56,823 bases of DNA from Lachnospiraceae bacterium (GTDB lineage Bacteria; Bacillota; Clostridia; Lachnospirales; Lachnospiraceae). The notes under the pieces were generated by a model. The model was not told where the DNA came from. It saw nothing but the letters and a program-made list of their open reading frames with translations, and made no database searches. Location: positions 1 through 56,823 of the forward strand of contig JAILMH010000038.1 in assembly GCA_024692715.1 (NCBI GenBank). Reading direction: 5' to 3'. The position numbers and the translations under genes were made by a program. The stretch's first letter is position 1, and the number at the start of each line of letters is the position of its first letter. Below, piece after piece: positions 24,965-34,704 of this stretch.

Positions 24965-26158
24965 ATGCAGGCATTTTTGATTTTGGAAGACGGAACTGTT
25001 TTCGAGGGTACATCGATCGGGGCAGTTAAGGACGTCATTAGTGAGATCGTTTTTAACACATCAATGACTGGATATCTTGAAATTCTTACAGATCCTTCAT
25101 ATGCGGGTCAGGCAGTTTGCCTGACCTACCCTTTAATAGGGAATTATGGGGTATGTGAGGATGATATGGAATCGCTGAAGGCATGGCCTGACGGATTCAT
25201 AGTTCATGAACTTTCAAGAACAGAAAGCAATTTCCGTTCACAGGAGTCGATTCAGGATTTCCTTAAGAAAAATGACATTCCGGGAATCGCCGGTATAGAT
25301 ACAAGACAGCTTACAAAGATCCTTCGTGAGAAGGGAACCATGAATGGCATGATCACCTGCAACGCAGCATACAGCCTTGATGAGATCCTTCCGAAGCTCA
25401 AAGAATACCGCACAGGTGATGTTGTTTCGAAGGTGACATGTAAGGAAAAATACAGGGTTGCACCTTCATTTACGCTTGAAGATAACGGTGTACCTGCCGG
25501 AAAGGTCTCAGCAAAGACAGGTATCACAGAAAAACCTGAAACTCCGGAAAAGGTCCCTGCGATCGTTAAAGAGATAAACGGAGCAGGACTTAAGGTTGCG
25601 ATACTTGATGTGGGAATGAAAAAGGATATCGCGCTGAACCTTGCAAGAAGAGGCTGTGATGTTACAGTATTCCCGGCTTCAACTTCTGCACAGGAAATTA
25701 TTGATTTTGCACCGGATGGAATAATGATTTCGAATGGCCCTGGAGATCCTAAGGATTGCGGAGCCATTATTGATGAAGTGAGAAAACTTTATAATACAGA
25801 GATTCCGATCTTTGCTATCTGCCTTGGCCATCAGCTCATGGCGCTTGCAGCAGGCGGCGATACACATAAGCTTAAATATGGACATAGAGGTGCCAACCAT
25901 CCGGTCAAGGATCTTTCAGACGGAAGAGTTTACATCTCATCACAGAACCATGGATATGTTGTTGATGCTGATAAGCTTGATGCATCGATCGCTGTTCCGG
26001 CATTCATCAACGTAAATGATGGAACTAATGAGGGAATGCGCTATGTAAACAAAAATATCTTCACTGTTCAGTTCCATCCGGAGGCATGTGCCGGACCGAA
26101 CGATACAGCTTATTTATTCGACCGTTTTATTGAGATGATGAGAAAGGACAGAGTATAA
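24965..26158 (+). CDS. carA: Carbamoyl phosphate synthase small subunit
   Basis: CarA is the glutaminase subunit that supplies ammonia to CarB for carbamoyl phosphate, used in pyrimidine and arginine synthesis. The N-terminal CPSase domain (LEDGTVFEGTSIG, FNTSMTGYLEILTDPSYAGQ) is followed by a class I glutaminase with C286 in ICLGHQLMAL and the QFHPEA histidine/glutamate pair near residue 370. The 397-residue length is slightly above average because of an extra loop near residues 175-200. Its stop and the carB ATG share one base, so subunits are coupled. Confidence 0.97.
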   Translation: MQAFLILEDGTVFEGTSIGAVKDVISEIVFNTSMTGYLEILTDPSYAGQAVCLTYPLIGNYGVCEDDMESLKAWPDGFIVHELSRTESNFRSQESIQDFLKKNDIPGIAGIDTRQLTKILREKGTMNGMITCNAAYSLDEILPKLKEYRTGDVVSKVTCKEKYRVAPSFTLEDNGVPAGKVSAKTGITEKPETPEKVPAIVKEINGAGLKVAILDVGMKKDIALNLARRGCDVTVFPASTSAQEIIDFAPDGIMISNGPGDPKDCGAIIDEVRKLYNTEIPIFAICLGHQLMALAAGGDTHKLKYGHRGANHPVKDLSDGRVYISSQNHGYVVDADKLDASIAVPAFINVNDGTNEGMRYVNKNIFTVQFHPEACAGPNDTAYLFDRFIEMMRKDRV

Positions 26159-29100
26159 TGCCAAAGAATAATGATATACACAAGGTTCTTGTTATCGGTT
26201 CAGGCCCTATCGTAATAGGCCAGGCAGCTGAGTTTGACTATGCCGGCACACAGGCCTGCCGTTCGCTTAAAGAAGAGGGCATTGAAGTCTGTCTTGTTAA
26301 TTCGAACCCGGCAACTATCATGACTGATAAAGAGATTGCCGACCAGGTATATATCGAGCCTCTTACAACAAAGATGCTCGAAGAGATAATAATCAAGGAA
26401 AAGCCTGACAGTATCCTTCCAAACATGGGAGGTCAGGCAGGACTTAACCTTGGTATGGAGCTTGCCGAGTCAGGCTTCCTTGCAGAGCATGGGGTGAAGC
26501 TTATCGGCTGTACTGCCGAGACTATCCGTAAGGCTGAGGACAGACTTGAGTTCAAAGAGACAATGGAAAAGATCGGAGAGCCCGTAGCACCTTCACTTGT
26601 GGTAAAAGATATAGAAACAGGTGTTGAATTTGCAGCTAAAATCGGTTATCCTGTAGTTCTTCGGCCTGCATATACACTTGGCGGTTCAGGCGGCGGAATT
26701 GCTGATAATGAGCACGAGCTCAGAGAGATCCTCGCAAACGGACTCAGACTTTCACGAGTTGGTGAGGTTCTTGTAGAGCGCTGTATCTCAGGCTGGAAGG
26801 AAATCGAGTATGAGGTAATGCGAGATGCAGCCGGTAACCGTATCACAGTCTGCAACATGGAAAACCTTGATCCCGTAGGTGTTCATACCGGTGACTCTAT
26901 CGTAGTGGCACCGAGCCAGACACTTTCAGATAAGGAATACCAGATGCTTCGTTCATCAGCACTTAATATTATTGATGAGCTTAAGATCACAGGCGGATGT
27001 AACGTACAGTTCGCACTTCATCCGAATTCATTTGAATATTGTGTAATTGAGGTAAATCCACGAGTTTCAAGATCATCAGCGCTTGCATCAAAGGCAACAG
27101 GTTATCCTATTGCAAAGGTTGCAGCAAAGATCGCACTTGGTTATACTCTTGATGAGATAAAGAATGCAATTACAAAGAAGACATGCGCATGCTTTGAGCC
27201 TGCGCTCGATTATTGTGTAGTAAAGATACCGAGACTTCCGTTTGATAAATTTACTACAGCCCAGAGAACTCTCTCAACTCAGATGAAGGCTACCGGTGAA
27301 GTAATGTCTATCTGCAACAGCTTTGAAGGTGCGCTTATGAAAGCCATCCGTTCGCTTGAGCAGCATGTTGACAGCCTTTCAAGCTATGACTTTACAGATC
27401 TTTCTGTAAATCAGCTCCTTAAGCGTCTTGAGATAGTAGATGACCAGCGTATCTATGTCATAGCTGAAGCACTGAGAAAGGGCATCAAACCGGCGCAGAT
27501 CCATGAGATCACAAAGATCGATCTCTGGTTTATCGATAAGATTAAGATCCTTACCGAGATGGAGAATCGCCTTCGCTCAGAAAAGCTCACACCTGAGCTG
27601 CTTAGAGAGGCAAAGCGTCTCGAGTTCCCTGACAATGTCATAGCGCAGTATTCAGGCAAAGAGGTCAATGAGGTCAGAGCGGCCAGAGTTCAGAATAATA
27701 TTCTCGCATCATTTAAGATGGTTGATACCTGTGCGGCAGAGTTCGCAGCATCTACACCGTATTTTTACTCAGTATACGGCGGAGAGGACGAAAGTACAGA
27801 GCTTCAGCCGGTTGAGACGAAAAAGAAGATTCTTATTCTTGGTTCAGGTCCTATCCGTATAGGACAGGGTATCGAGTTTGACTTCTGCTCAGTTCATGCT
27901 ACATGGGCATTTGCAAAGGCAGGCTATGAGACAGTTATCATAAACAATAACCCTGAGACAGTATCAACTGACTTTGATATTGCGGATAAGCTTTATTTTG
28001 AGCCTCTTACAGAGGAAGATGTTGAAAATGTAGTTAATACAGAGCATCCTGACGGAGCTGTGGTACAGTTCGGAGGCCAGACAGCTATCAAGCTTACGGA
28101 AGCTCTTATGAACATGGGAGTCCCGATCCTTGGAACATCTGCTGAAAATGTAGATAAGGCTGAAGACAGAGAGCTCTTTGATGAAGTACTGGCAGAGACA
28201 GGTATCAAGCGTCCTGCAGGTAAGACGGTATTTACTGCTGAAGAGGCGGTAGAAGCCGCACATGAGCTGGGTTATCCGGTTCTTGTACGTCCGTCATATG
28301 TACTTGGCGGTCAGGGTATGAGAATTGCTTTCAACGATGATGAGATCCATGAATTCATCGATATGATCAACCAGTTTGCCCAGGAGCATCCTATTCTTGT
28401 AGATAAATACATGATGGGTAAGGAAGTTGAGGTAGATGCGGTCTGTGATGGCGAGGATATACTGATCCCCGGTATAATGGAACACGTTGAGAGGGCAGGT
28501 ATCCACTCCGGCGACTCTATCTCTGTATATCCGGCGCAGACACTTTCTGCCAAGGTAAAAGAAACTATCGGGGAATATACAAGACGCCTTGCAAAGGCGC
28601 TGAACGTTGTAGGTATGATAAATATCCAGTTCATCGCCATGAATGAAGAGGTTTACTGTATCGAGGTAAACCCGAGATCTTCAAGAACTGTGCCTTATAT
28701 CAGTAAAGTTACAGGAATACCTATTGTAGATCTTGCTGCAAGGGTTATAATGGGTGAGACGATTCGTTCACTTGGTTATGAACCCGGACTTCAGAAAGAG
28801 GCGGATTACTTTGCAATCAAGATGCCGGTATTCTCCTTTGAGAAGATCAATGGAGCTGAGATCAGTCTTGGACCTGAGATGAAATCAACAGGTGAGTGCC
28901 TTGGTATTTCAAGGGACTACAACGAGGCTCTCTATAAAGCTTTCATTGGTGCAGGTATACGTCTGCCTAAATATAAGCAGGTGATCATAACAGTCAAGGA
29001 CTCTGATAAGCACGAGATCATCGATATCGGACGACGCTTTGAGAAGCTTGGATATATAATCTATGCAACAAGATCTACAGCAAAGGTTCTCCTGGACAAT

Positions 29101-29385
29101 GGCGTTCATGCCCGTAAGGTAAATAAGATCTCGCAGGAAAGTCCTACAGTAATGGATCTTATCCTTGGACATAAGATCGATCTTGTCATCGATACTCCTA
29201 CCCAGGGATTTGATAGAAACCGCGATGGATTCCTTATCCGTCGTACTGCTATCGAGACAGGCATCAATGTTATCACGGCGCTTGATACAGCGTCTGCACT
29301 GCTTTCAAGTATGGAGCATGAGATGCAGAATAACGTTATAGATCCTATCGACATAGCTAAGGTCGATAGAAGAGGAAATGCCTGA
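26158..29385 (+). CDS. carB: Carbamoyl phosphate synthase large subunit
   Basis: CarB makes carbamoyl phosphate from bicarbonate, ATP and ammonia tunnelled from CarA. The 1075 residues comprise two homologous ATP-grasp halves, seen by the repeat of VLVIGSGPIVIGQ at the N-terminus and ILILGSGPIRIGQ near residue 558. Each half has its own GG(S/Q)G loop, followed by the C-terminal allosteric domain. Length is typical. It completes the first step of the pathway whose last two genes are pyrE and pyrF at the window start. Between them pyrB, pyrC and pyrD are not seen. Confidence 0.97.
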   Translation: MPKNNDIHKVLVIGSGPIVIGQAAEFDYAGTQACRSLKEEGIEVCLVNSNPATIMTDKEIADQVYIEPLTTKMLEEIIIKEKPDSILPNMGGQAGLNLGMELAESGFLAEHGVKLIGCTAETIRKAEDRLEFKETMEKIGEPVAPSLVVKDIETGVEFAAKIGYPVVLRPAYTLGGSGGGIADNEHELREILANGLRLSRVGEVLVERCISGWKEIEYEVMRDAAGNRITVCNMENLDPVGVHTGDSIVVAPSQTLSDKEYQMLRSSALNIIDELKITGGCNVQFALHPNSFEYCVIEVNPRVSRSSALASKATGYPIAKVAAKIALGYTLDEIKNAITKKTCACFEPALDYCVVKIPRLPFDKFTTAQRTLSTQMKATGEVMSICNSFEGALMKAIRSLEQHVDSLSSYDFTDLSVNQLLKRLEIVDDQRIYVIAEALRKGIKPAQIHEITKIDLWFIDKIKILTEMENRLRSEKLTPELLREAKRLEFPDNVIAQYSGKEVNEVRAARVQNNILASFKMVDTCAAEFAASTPYFYSVYGGEDESTELQPVETKKKILILGSGPIRIGQGIEFDFCSVHATWAFAKAGYETVIINNNPETVSTDFDIADKLYFEPLTEEDVENVVNTEHPDGAVVQFGGQTAIKLTEALMNMGVPILGTSAENVDKAEDRELFDEVLAETGIKRPAGKTVFTAEEAVEAAHELGYPVLVRPSYVLGGQGMRIAFNDDEIHEFIDMINQFAQEHPILVDKYMMGKEVEVDAVCDGEDILIPGIMEHVERAGIHSGDSISVYPAQTLSAKVKETIGEYTRRLAKALNVVGMINIQFIAMNEEVYCIEVNPRSSRTVPYISKVTGIPIVDLAARVIMGETIRSLGYEPGLQKEADYFAIKMPVFSFEKINGAEISLGPEMKSTGECLGISRDYNEALYKAFIGAGIRLPKYKQVIITVKDSDKHEIIDIGRRFEKLGYIIYATRSTAKVLLDNGVHARKVNKISQESPTVMDLILGHKIDLVIDTPTQGFDRNRDGFLIRRTAIETGINVITALDTASALLSSMEHEMQNNVIDPIDIAKVDRRGNA

Positions 29386-29410
29386 AAATTAATTATTCAG
29401 AGGTTTTTTA

Positions 29411-30025
29411 GTGAATAAGAGAAATTTTAGTAAAGAATTGGATGAGCTTGTGGCAAAGCTCGATCCTTCGGCACCGAAGCCAAAGCTTTTGCTTCATGCC
29501 TGCTGCGCACCCTGCTCGAGCGGTTGTCTCGAGCGGCTGGTGCCTTATTTCGACGTTACGGTATTTTTCTATAATCCAAACATGGATTCAGAAGATGAGT
29601 ACGTAAAGAGAGCCGTTGAGCTTCGCAGATTTGTGAAGGAGGCTGAACTTCCTGTGGATGTGATAGTCTGCAAATATGATTCGGCCCCATTTTATGAAAT
29701 GGCGAGAGGGCTTGAAAACGTCCCTGAGGGCGGAGAGCGCTGCTTTAAGTGCTATGAGCTTCGAATGAGAGAGGCTGCAAAATTTGCAGTGGAAAACGGG
29801 TACGATTATTTTACGACCACGCTTTCACTGAGTCCGTTGAAAAATTCGCAGAAGATAAATGAGATAGGTGAAATGCTTGGAAGCTTTTACTCTGTTAAGC
29901 ACCTTCCGTCGGATTTCAAGAAAAAGGATGGTTATAAACGATCCATTGAGCTGTCCCATGAATACGGACTTTATCGCCAGAATTATTGCGGATGCGTTTA
30001 TTCCAAGAGGAACGAACCCGCATAA
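29411..30025 (+). CDS. queH: Epoxyqueuosine reductase QueH
   Basis: QueH (former DUF208) reduces epoxyqueuosine to queuosine in the wobble position of certain tRNAs and replaces the cobalamin-dependent QueG. The Fe-S and disulfide cysteines are visible: C31 and C32 in HACCAPC, the RCFKCYELR pair near residue 113, and NYCGC near the C-terminus; VFFYNPNMDSEDEY is also typical. The start is GTG with AGAGG upstream. No other queuosine genes are adjacent. It lies between carB and argS with small gaps and may be read from the same transcript. Confidence 0.93.
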   Translation: MNKRNFSKELDELVAKLDPSAPKPKLLLHACCAPCSSGCLERLVPYFDVTVFFYNPNMDSEDEYVKRAVELRRFVKEAELPVDVIVCKYDSAPFYEMARGLENVPEGGERCFKCYELRMREAAKFAVENGYDYFTTTLSLSPLKNSQKINEIGEMLGSFYSVKHLPSDFKKKDGYKRSIELSHEYGLYRQNYCGCVYSKRNEPA

Positions 30026-30054
30026 GGACAATAAATAGTTAGGAAAAAGGTTTT

Positions 30055-31827
30055 ATGAAGAATTTAATTGATCTGTTAACAGAAGAAGTAAGTAAGGCGT
30101 TTGAAGAAGCCGGACTTGATGCGGAGCTTGGACGTGTCGGTGTTTCCAACCGTCCGGATCTCTGTGAATTTCAGTGCAATGGCGCAATGGCCGGTGCCAA
30201 GAAGTATCACAAGAATCCGTTTGAGATAGCTGAAAATGTAGCGGCTAAGCTTCAGGACTCTAAGTGTTTCGAGTCAGTAGAGGCTGTACGCCCGGGATTC
30301 CTCAATATGAAGATCGCCCCTGCATTTCTCAATGATTTTCTTAAGGAAATGAATGAGTCAGAGGTTCTTGGAATCGAGAAGAACACAGATAATAAGACGA
30401 TCATGGTCGATTATGGCGGACCGAATGTTGCAAAGCCGCTTCATATCGGACATCTGCGTTCTGCGATCATCGGAGAGAGCGTAAAGAGAATGGGCCGTCT
30501 TATGGGCTATAACATGATCGGTGATGTACACCTCGGTGACTGGGGACTTCAGATGGGTCTCATTATCACAGAGCTTAAGAATCGTAAACCGGATCTTGTT
30601 TACTTTGATGAGAGCTACACCGGGGATTATCCGGAAGAGGCTCCTTTTACACTTTCAGAGCTTGAGGAGATCTATCCGGCAGCATCTGCAAAGTCAAAGG
30701 AGGATGAGGCTTTCAAGGCAGCAGCAATGGACGCAACATTTAAGCTTCAGAATGGCAACAGAGGCTATACAGCTATCTGGAAGCACATTATGAGAATTTC
30801 TGTTGCAGATCTTAAGAAGAATTACGAAAACCTTAATGTGTCATTTGAGCTCTGGAAGGGCGAATCTGATGCAGATCCATACATCGGACCTATGGTTGAG
30901 AAGATGAAGAAGGACGGCTTTGCCTACGAAAGTCAGGGAGCTCTTGTTGTTGACGTAAATGAAGAGACTGATGCAAAGGAAGTTCCGCCATGTATGATCC
31001 TTAAGTCAGACGGAGCTGCACTTTACACAACAACAGACCTTGCAACTATCGTTGAGCGAGTTGAAGATTATGATCCGGACCAGATCATCTACGTCGTAGA
31101 TAAGAGACAGCAGCTTCACTTTGTACAGGTATTCCGTGCAGCAAAGAAGACAGGAATCGTTCCTGAGTCTACTAAGCTCAGCTTCCTTGGCTTCGGTACA
31201 ATGAACGGCAAGGACGGAAAGCCTTTCAAGACAAGAGAAGGCGGAGTTATGCGTCTGGAGCGTCTTATCAGTGATGTAAATGATGAGATGTATCGTAAGA
31301 TGACAGAAAATGACAGTATCGCCCTTACAGAGGAAGAAGCTAAAGCTACTGCAAGGATGGTTGCACTTTCTGCTATCAAGTATGGTGATCTTTCTAATCA
31401 GGCTTCAAAGGACTATGTATTTGATATAGATAAATTCACATCATTCGAGGGAAATACAGGCCCATACATCATGTACACAATGGTAAGGATCAAGTCGATC
31501 CTTCGTAAATACATGGAAGCAGGCGGAAAAGAAGATACAGGTGCTCTCCAGATGCCTGAAAATGCAGAGGAACGTGCACTTATGCTCAGACTTGCTGAGT
31601 ACAATGCAACTATGAAGAACGCATTTGAGGAGCTTGCACCTCATAGGATCTGCGCTTATATTTATGAGCTTGCAAATTGTTTCAATAGGTTTTATCATGA
31701 AACTAAGATTCTTTCCGAAGAAGATGAAACTAAAAAGTGTGGTTGGATAACACTTCTCAAGTTTGCATTAAGAGTACTCGAATCTTGTATAGAAGTACTC
31801 GGTATGGAAGCACCGGAAAAAATGTAA
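30055..31827 (+). CDS. argS: Arginyl-tRNA synthetase
   Basis: This class I synthetase charges tRNA-Arg. The N-terminal Arg-S domain (residues 1-110) is followed by the HIGH signature in PLHIGHLRSA (about 130-133). In place of KMSKS it has the ArgRS-type GKPFKTREGG near residue 388. The C-terminal DALR anticodon-binding domain ends the protein. The 590-residue length is standard. The gap after queH is 29 bases. No T-box is seen, as expected for a gene inside an operon. Confidence 0.97.
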   Translation: MKNLIDLLTEEVSKAFEEAGLDAELGRVGVSNRPDLCEFQCNGAMAGAKKYHKNPFEIAENVAAKLQDSKCFESVEAVRPGFLNMKIAPAFLNDFLKEMNESEVLGIEKNTDNKTIMVDYGGPNVAKPLHIGHLRSAIIGESVKRMGRLMGYNMIGDVHLGDWGLQMGLIITELKNRKPDLVYFDESYTGDYPEEAPFTLSELEEIYPAASAKSKEDEAFKAAAMDATFKLQNGNRGYTAIWKHIMRISVADLKKNYENLNVSFELWKGESDADPYIGPMVEKMKKDGFAYESQGALVVDVNEETDAKEVPPCMILKSDGAALYTTTDLATIVERVEDYDPDQIIYVVDKRQQLHFVQVFRAAKKTGIVPESTKLSFLGFGTMNGKDGKPFKTREGGVMRLERLISDVNDEMYRKMTENDSIALTEEEAKATARMVALSAIKYGDLSNQASKDYVFDIDKFTSFEGNTGPYIMYTMVRIKSILRKYMEAGGKEDTGALQMPENAEERALMLRLAEYNATMKNAFEELAPHRICAYIYELANCFNRFYHETKILSEEDETKKCGWITLLKFALRVLESCIEVLGMEAPEKM

Positions 31828-31840
31828 TTGTATTTCACTA

Positions 31841-31933
31841 TATGGATCCAGGTTTCTGAGACCTGGATCTATATAGATGATATAAAGCAGTACAAACCTG
31901 TTTTGGGGAAAACAGGGATAGCGTATTATACGC
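31841..31933 (+). promoter_or_regulatory. Two hairpins and an operator-like palindrome between argS and the exporter operon
   Basis: The first hairpin pairs TATGGATCCAGGT (31841-31853) with ACCTGGATCTATA (31861-31873). The second pairs CCTGTTTT (31897-31904) exactly with AAAACAGG (31909-31916). They are followed by the palindrome GCGTATTATACGC at 31921-31933. Neither hairpin has a T-run, so they are not clear terminators. They could be structured leader RNA or protein-binding sites for the exporter operon that starts at 32170. The rest of the 342-base gap shows no supported gene. Confidence 0.4.
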
Positions 31934-32169
31934 ATGGGAGAGTATGAAGGGGAGCTAAATAATGTGTCTAAAATGGCTGTTTGTGGAGGAATGGTCAAGG
32001 ACACTTTTTCTAGATCAGAAGTTCTTTCTGATAGGAATCCTCTTAAAAATCAAATTGAATATTGACTGACGAGAATGGCCTGAAATTGATTTTGACTACT
32101 CTGTTTTAGTATTTTGCTAAATGTTTTTTGATGCTTTTACATCAAAAGGTATGATAAGGAGGATATTAA

Positions 32170-33948
32170 ATGGGTCAAAAGGCTGGGTTATTGAAAGGAC
32201 CTAAGAAGAAAATTGTGACAAAAGTTATTGCCGGAGTGGTGGTAGTGGCTTTAGTTGGCGGAGGTGCTTACTATTTTGTTCAAAAGAACAAAGCAGCAGG
32301 TACTGTTATTTCTACGCAGATTTTTCAGGAAGTCAGCAAACAAAACTTAAGTAATTCCGTAGCAGTCACAGGAACTATAGAATCTAATGATTCGAGAACT
32401 GTTACAACCCTGGTTTCTCAGACAAAGGTACTTTCAGTATCTGTGGATATTGGAGATTATGTCGAAGCGGGTGATCCGATATGTACCTTTGACACTACTA
32501 CTATTCAGGATAAGATAGATCGTCTTGAAAAGAAAATGAATATTCAGGATCAGCAGGACGCTCTGGAGGAAAAAACTGCCGATGATGCACTGAATGATGC
32601 TACAGAGGACTACTTTACACATGTTTCTGAGAATCAGATCGACATCACTGCTGCGACAAGAGCTTATCAGGATGCGGAAAGAGATGTTGCTGATGCAGAA
32701 AGAAATCTTTCGCAGGCAGCACAGGACCTGGCTGATGCAAAGGAAGATTACCAGGATGCAGAAGATGACTACGAGGACTCAAAGGATGAGTATGATGAAC
32801 TCAAGTCTATCTATAAGAAATGCTTTGAAACTGCTGATGAGGGCAAACGTACGGAGATACTTAAAGGCTCAGGGTATGATGATGTGGATAGCTTGAAGGA
32901 AGCTATGGAAGAGGCGGAGGATCAGAAGGATACAGATAAGAAATCCCGTGATACTGCTGAAGATACGGTGACCACAGATGAGAGAACCGTTATCGATAAG
33001 CAGAGCGCTCTTGAATCTGCAAAGAGTTCTCTTACAAGTGCGTCAGAAACATATCAGAAGGCTTTGAATACATCTAATGATGCGGTCACCTCAGACAGCC
33101 GTACTATCAGAGATAAGCAGGATGCGATCACATCTGTCGACCTTGGTAACGCCACGACAAATGATGACAATCAGACTACATTGGATGATTACTATGATCA
33201 GCTGGAAGACTGCTATGTAACAGCTCCGATCTCAGGTCTTATAACAGCGCTGGAAGTTGAAGTAGGTGATGAGTACAATACAAGTGAATCAACACAGACG
33301 GTATGTACGATTCAGGATGATACGATCTATAAGGTAACAGGAACTGTCGATCAGTATGATATCGCATCTATTTCAGAAAATATGACGGCAAGTATCAAGA
33401 CAGATGCTACAGGTGATGATACCTTTGACGGAGTCGTAACTTTTGTTTCACCGGTTCCGGAGTCAAGTTCATCCAGTTCGTCAAGCTCATCAAGCTCATC
33501 AAGTTCATCAAGCTCATCAAGCTCTTCAACAGAGTATGAGATAGAGATAACACTTAAGGATAAGGATCCAAGGATCAGGATCGGTATGACTGCTGAGACT
33601 TCTATACTTTTGGAATCCAAAGCTGATGCACTTGCAGTTCCTTATGACTGCGTAGGAGAGGATGCAGAGGGCAACAGCTATGTAATGGTTGCAGAAGGTC
33701 AGGCTGACGAAACAGGTAATAGAGCTACCAAGAAGGTTGCAGTTGAAAAAGGTCTCGAAACAGATTATTACACAGAGATAGTTTCCGATGAGATAAGCGA
33801 AGGCGATGAGGTGCTTTCTATCGATGATGAGTCAAGTGATGATACTGAAAGTACTGAAAGCAGTGATGATCCCGGCATGGGCGGAGGCCCAGGCGGCGGT
33901 GGCGGTCAGGGTGGAGGCCCGGGCGGCGGAGGCGGAGGTCCTAGATAA
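32170..33948 (+). CDS. HlyD/MacA-type efflux adaptor protein, copy 1
   Basis: The 592-residue membrane-fusion protein has a single N-terminal membrane anchor (residues ~15-36). A lipoyl/barrel half (SVAVTGTIESNDSRTV), a long acidic coiled-coil hairpin (about 115-330), the second lipoyl half (CYVTAPISGLITALEVEVGDE) and beta-barrel domains follow. A run of 22 serines, encoded at 33463-33528, interrupts the barrel domain. The C-terminus is a Gly/Pro-rich tail. With the following ATPase and FtsX-type permease it forms a MacAB-like exporter of unknown substrate. AAGGAGGA precedes the ATG. A paralogous copy lies at 36164. Confidence 0.9.
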   Translation: MGQKAGLLKGPKKKIVTKVIAGVVVVALVGGGAYYFVQKNKAAGTVISTQIFQEVSKQNLSNSVAVTGTIESNDSRTVTTLVSQTKVLSVSVDIGDYVEAGDPICTFDTTTIQDKIDRLEKKMNIQDQQDALEEKTADDALNDATEDYFTHVSENQIDITAATRAYQDAERDVADAERNLSQAAQDLADAKEDYQDAEDDYEDSKDEYDELKSIYKKCFETADEGKRTEILKGSGYDDVDSLKEAMEEAEDQKDTDKKSRDTAEDTVTTDERTVIDKQSALESAKSSLTSASETYQKALNTSNDAVTSDSRTIRDKQDAITSVDLGNATTNDDNQTTLDDYYDQLEDCYVTAPISGLITALEVEVGDEYNTSESTQTVCTIQDDTIYKVTGTVDQYDIASISENMTASIKTDATGDDTFDGVVTFVSPVPESSSSSSSSSSSSSSSSSSSSSSTEYEIEITLKDKDPRIRIGMTAETSILLESKADALAVPYDCVGEDAEGNSYVMVAEGQADETGNRATKKVAVEKGLETDYYTEIVSDEISEGDEVLSIDDESSDDTESTESSDDPGMGGGPGGGGGQGGGPGGGGGGPR

Positions 33949-33984
33949 CCGTCGAGTGCTTTGCAACCGGAAGGAGAGTCGGAT

Positions 33985-34704
33985 ATGAGCAAAGAGAAGG
34001 AACTGATCATAGATGCAAAGAACATCTATAAAAGATATTATATAGGGCAGCCAAACGAACTTGAGATCCTTCATGGGATAAGCCTTAAAGTGTATAAAGG
34101 GGAGTTTGTGGCGATAGTCGGTGCCTCCGGTTCAGGAAAGTCTACCCTGATGAATATAATAGGCGCTCTTGACAAGCCTACAGAAGGTGAATATATGCTG
34201 GATGGGGTCGATATTATGAAAGCTAAGGATAAAGAGCTTTCAGCCATCAGAAATCAGAAGATCGGATTTGTATTTCAGACTTATAATCTGATCTCGAGGA
34301 CATCGGCACTAAAAAATGTTGAACTTCCTATGCTTTATAATGGAGTCCCGTCAAAGGAGAGAATCGAAAGAGCTAAAAAGCTCATGGCAATGGTGGATAT
34401 GGACGAGAGAATGCATCACACCCCGGATGAACTTTCCGGCGGACAAAAGCAGAGAGTCGCCATAGCGAGGGCAATGGCTAATGATCCGGCGATCCTTCTT
34501 TGTGATGAGCCGACAGGTGCGCTGGACAGCCATACAGGTCGTGTGGTCATGGATATATTCCATAAGTTAAATGAGGAGCAGGGTAAGACTATTGTTTTCA
34601 TCACTCATTCGCCGGAACTTGCTGAGGAATGTCAGAGGATACTGACTCTTTCAGATGGAATGTTCATTGGAGAAAGGGAGGGAAAAGTAAATGCTCCTGC
34701 TTGA
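33985..34704 (+). CDS. ABC transporter ATP-binding protein, MacB/LolD type, copy 1
   Basis: A TTG in frame exists 24 bases upstream, but the ATG chosen follows AAGGAG at good spacing and aligns with the paralogue at 38125. The 239-residue ATPase has Walker A GASGSGKST, signature LSGGQKQRVAIARA, Walker B ILLCDEPTGALD and the H-loop FITHS. It energises the partner permease, with which it overlaps by 14 bases. Most positions are identical to the second copy, showing a recent duplication of the operon. Confidence 0.93.
   Translation: MSKEKELIIDAKNIYKRYYIGQPNELEILHGISLKVYKGEFVAIVGASGSGKSTLMNIIGALDKPTEGEYMLDGVDIMKAKDKELSAIRNQKIGFVFQTYNLISRTSALKNVELPMLYNGVPSKERIERAKKLMAMVDMDERMHHTPDELSGGQKQRVAIARAMANDPAILLCDEPTGALDSHTGRVVMDIFHKLNEEQGKTIVFITHSPELAEECQRILTLSDGMFIGEREGKVNAPA

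Noticed and set aside
31934-32065. 43-codon frame between argS and the exporter operon
   Set aside because: It has no ribosome-binding site, overlaps the palindromic region and has no recognisable protein features.
33463-33528. Tandem repeat that could be mistaken for a CRISPR or satellite
   Set aside because: It is an in-frame serine-coding repeat inside a conserved gene, with no spacers.
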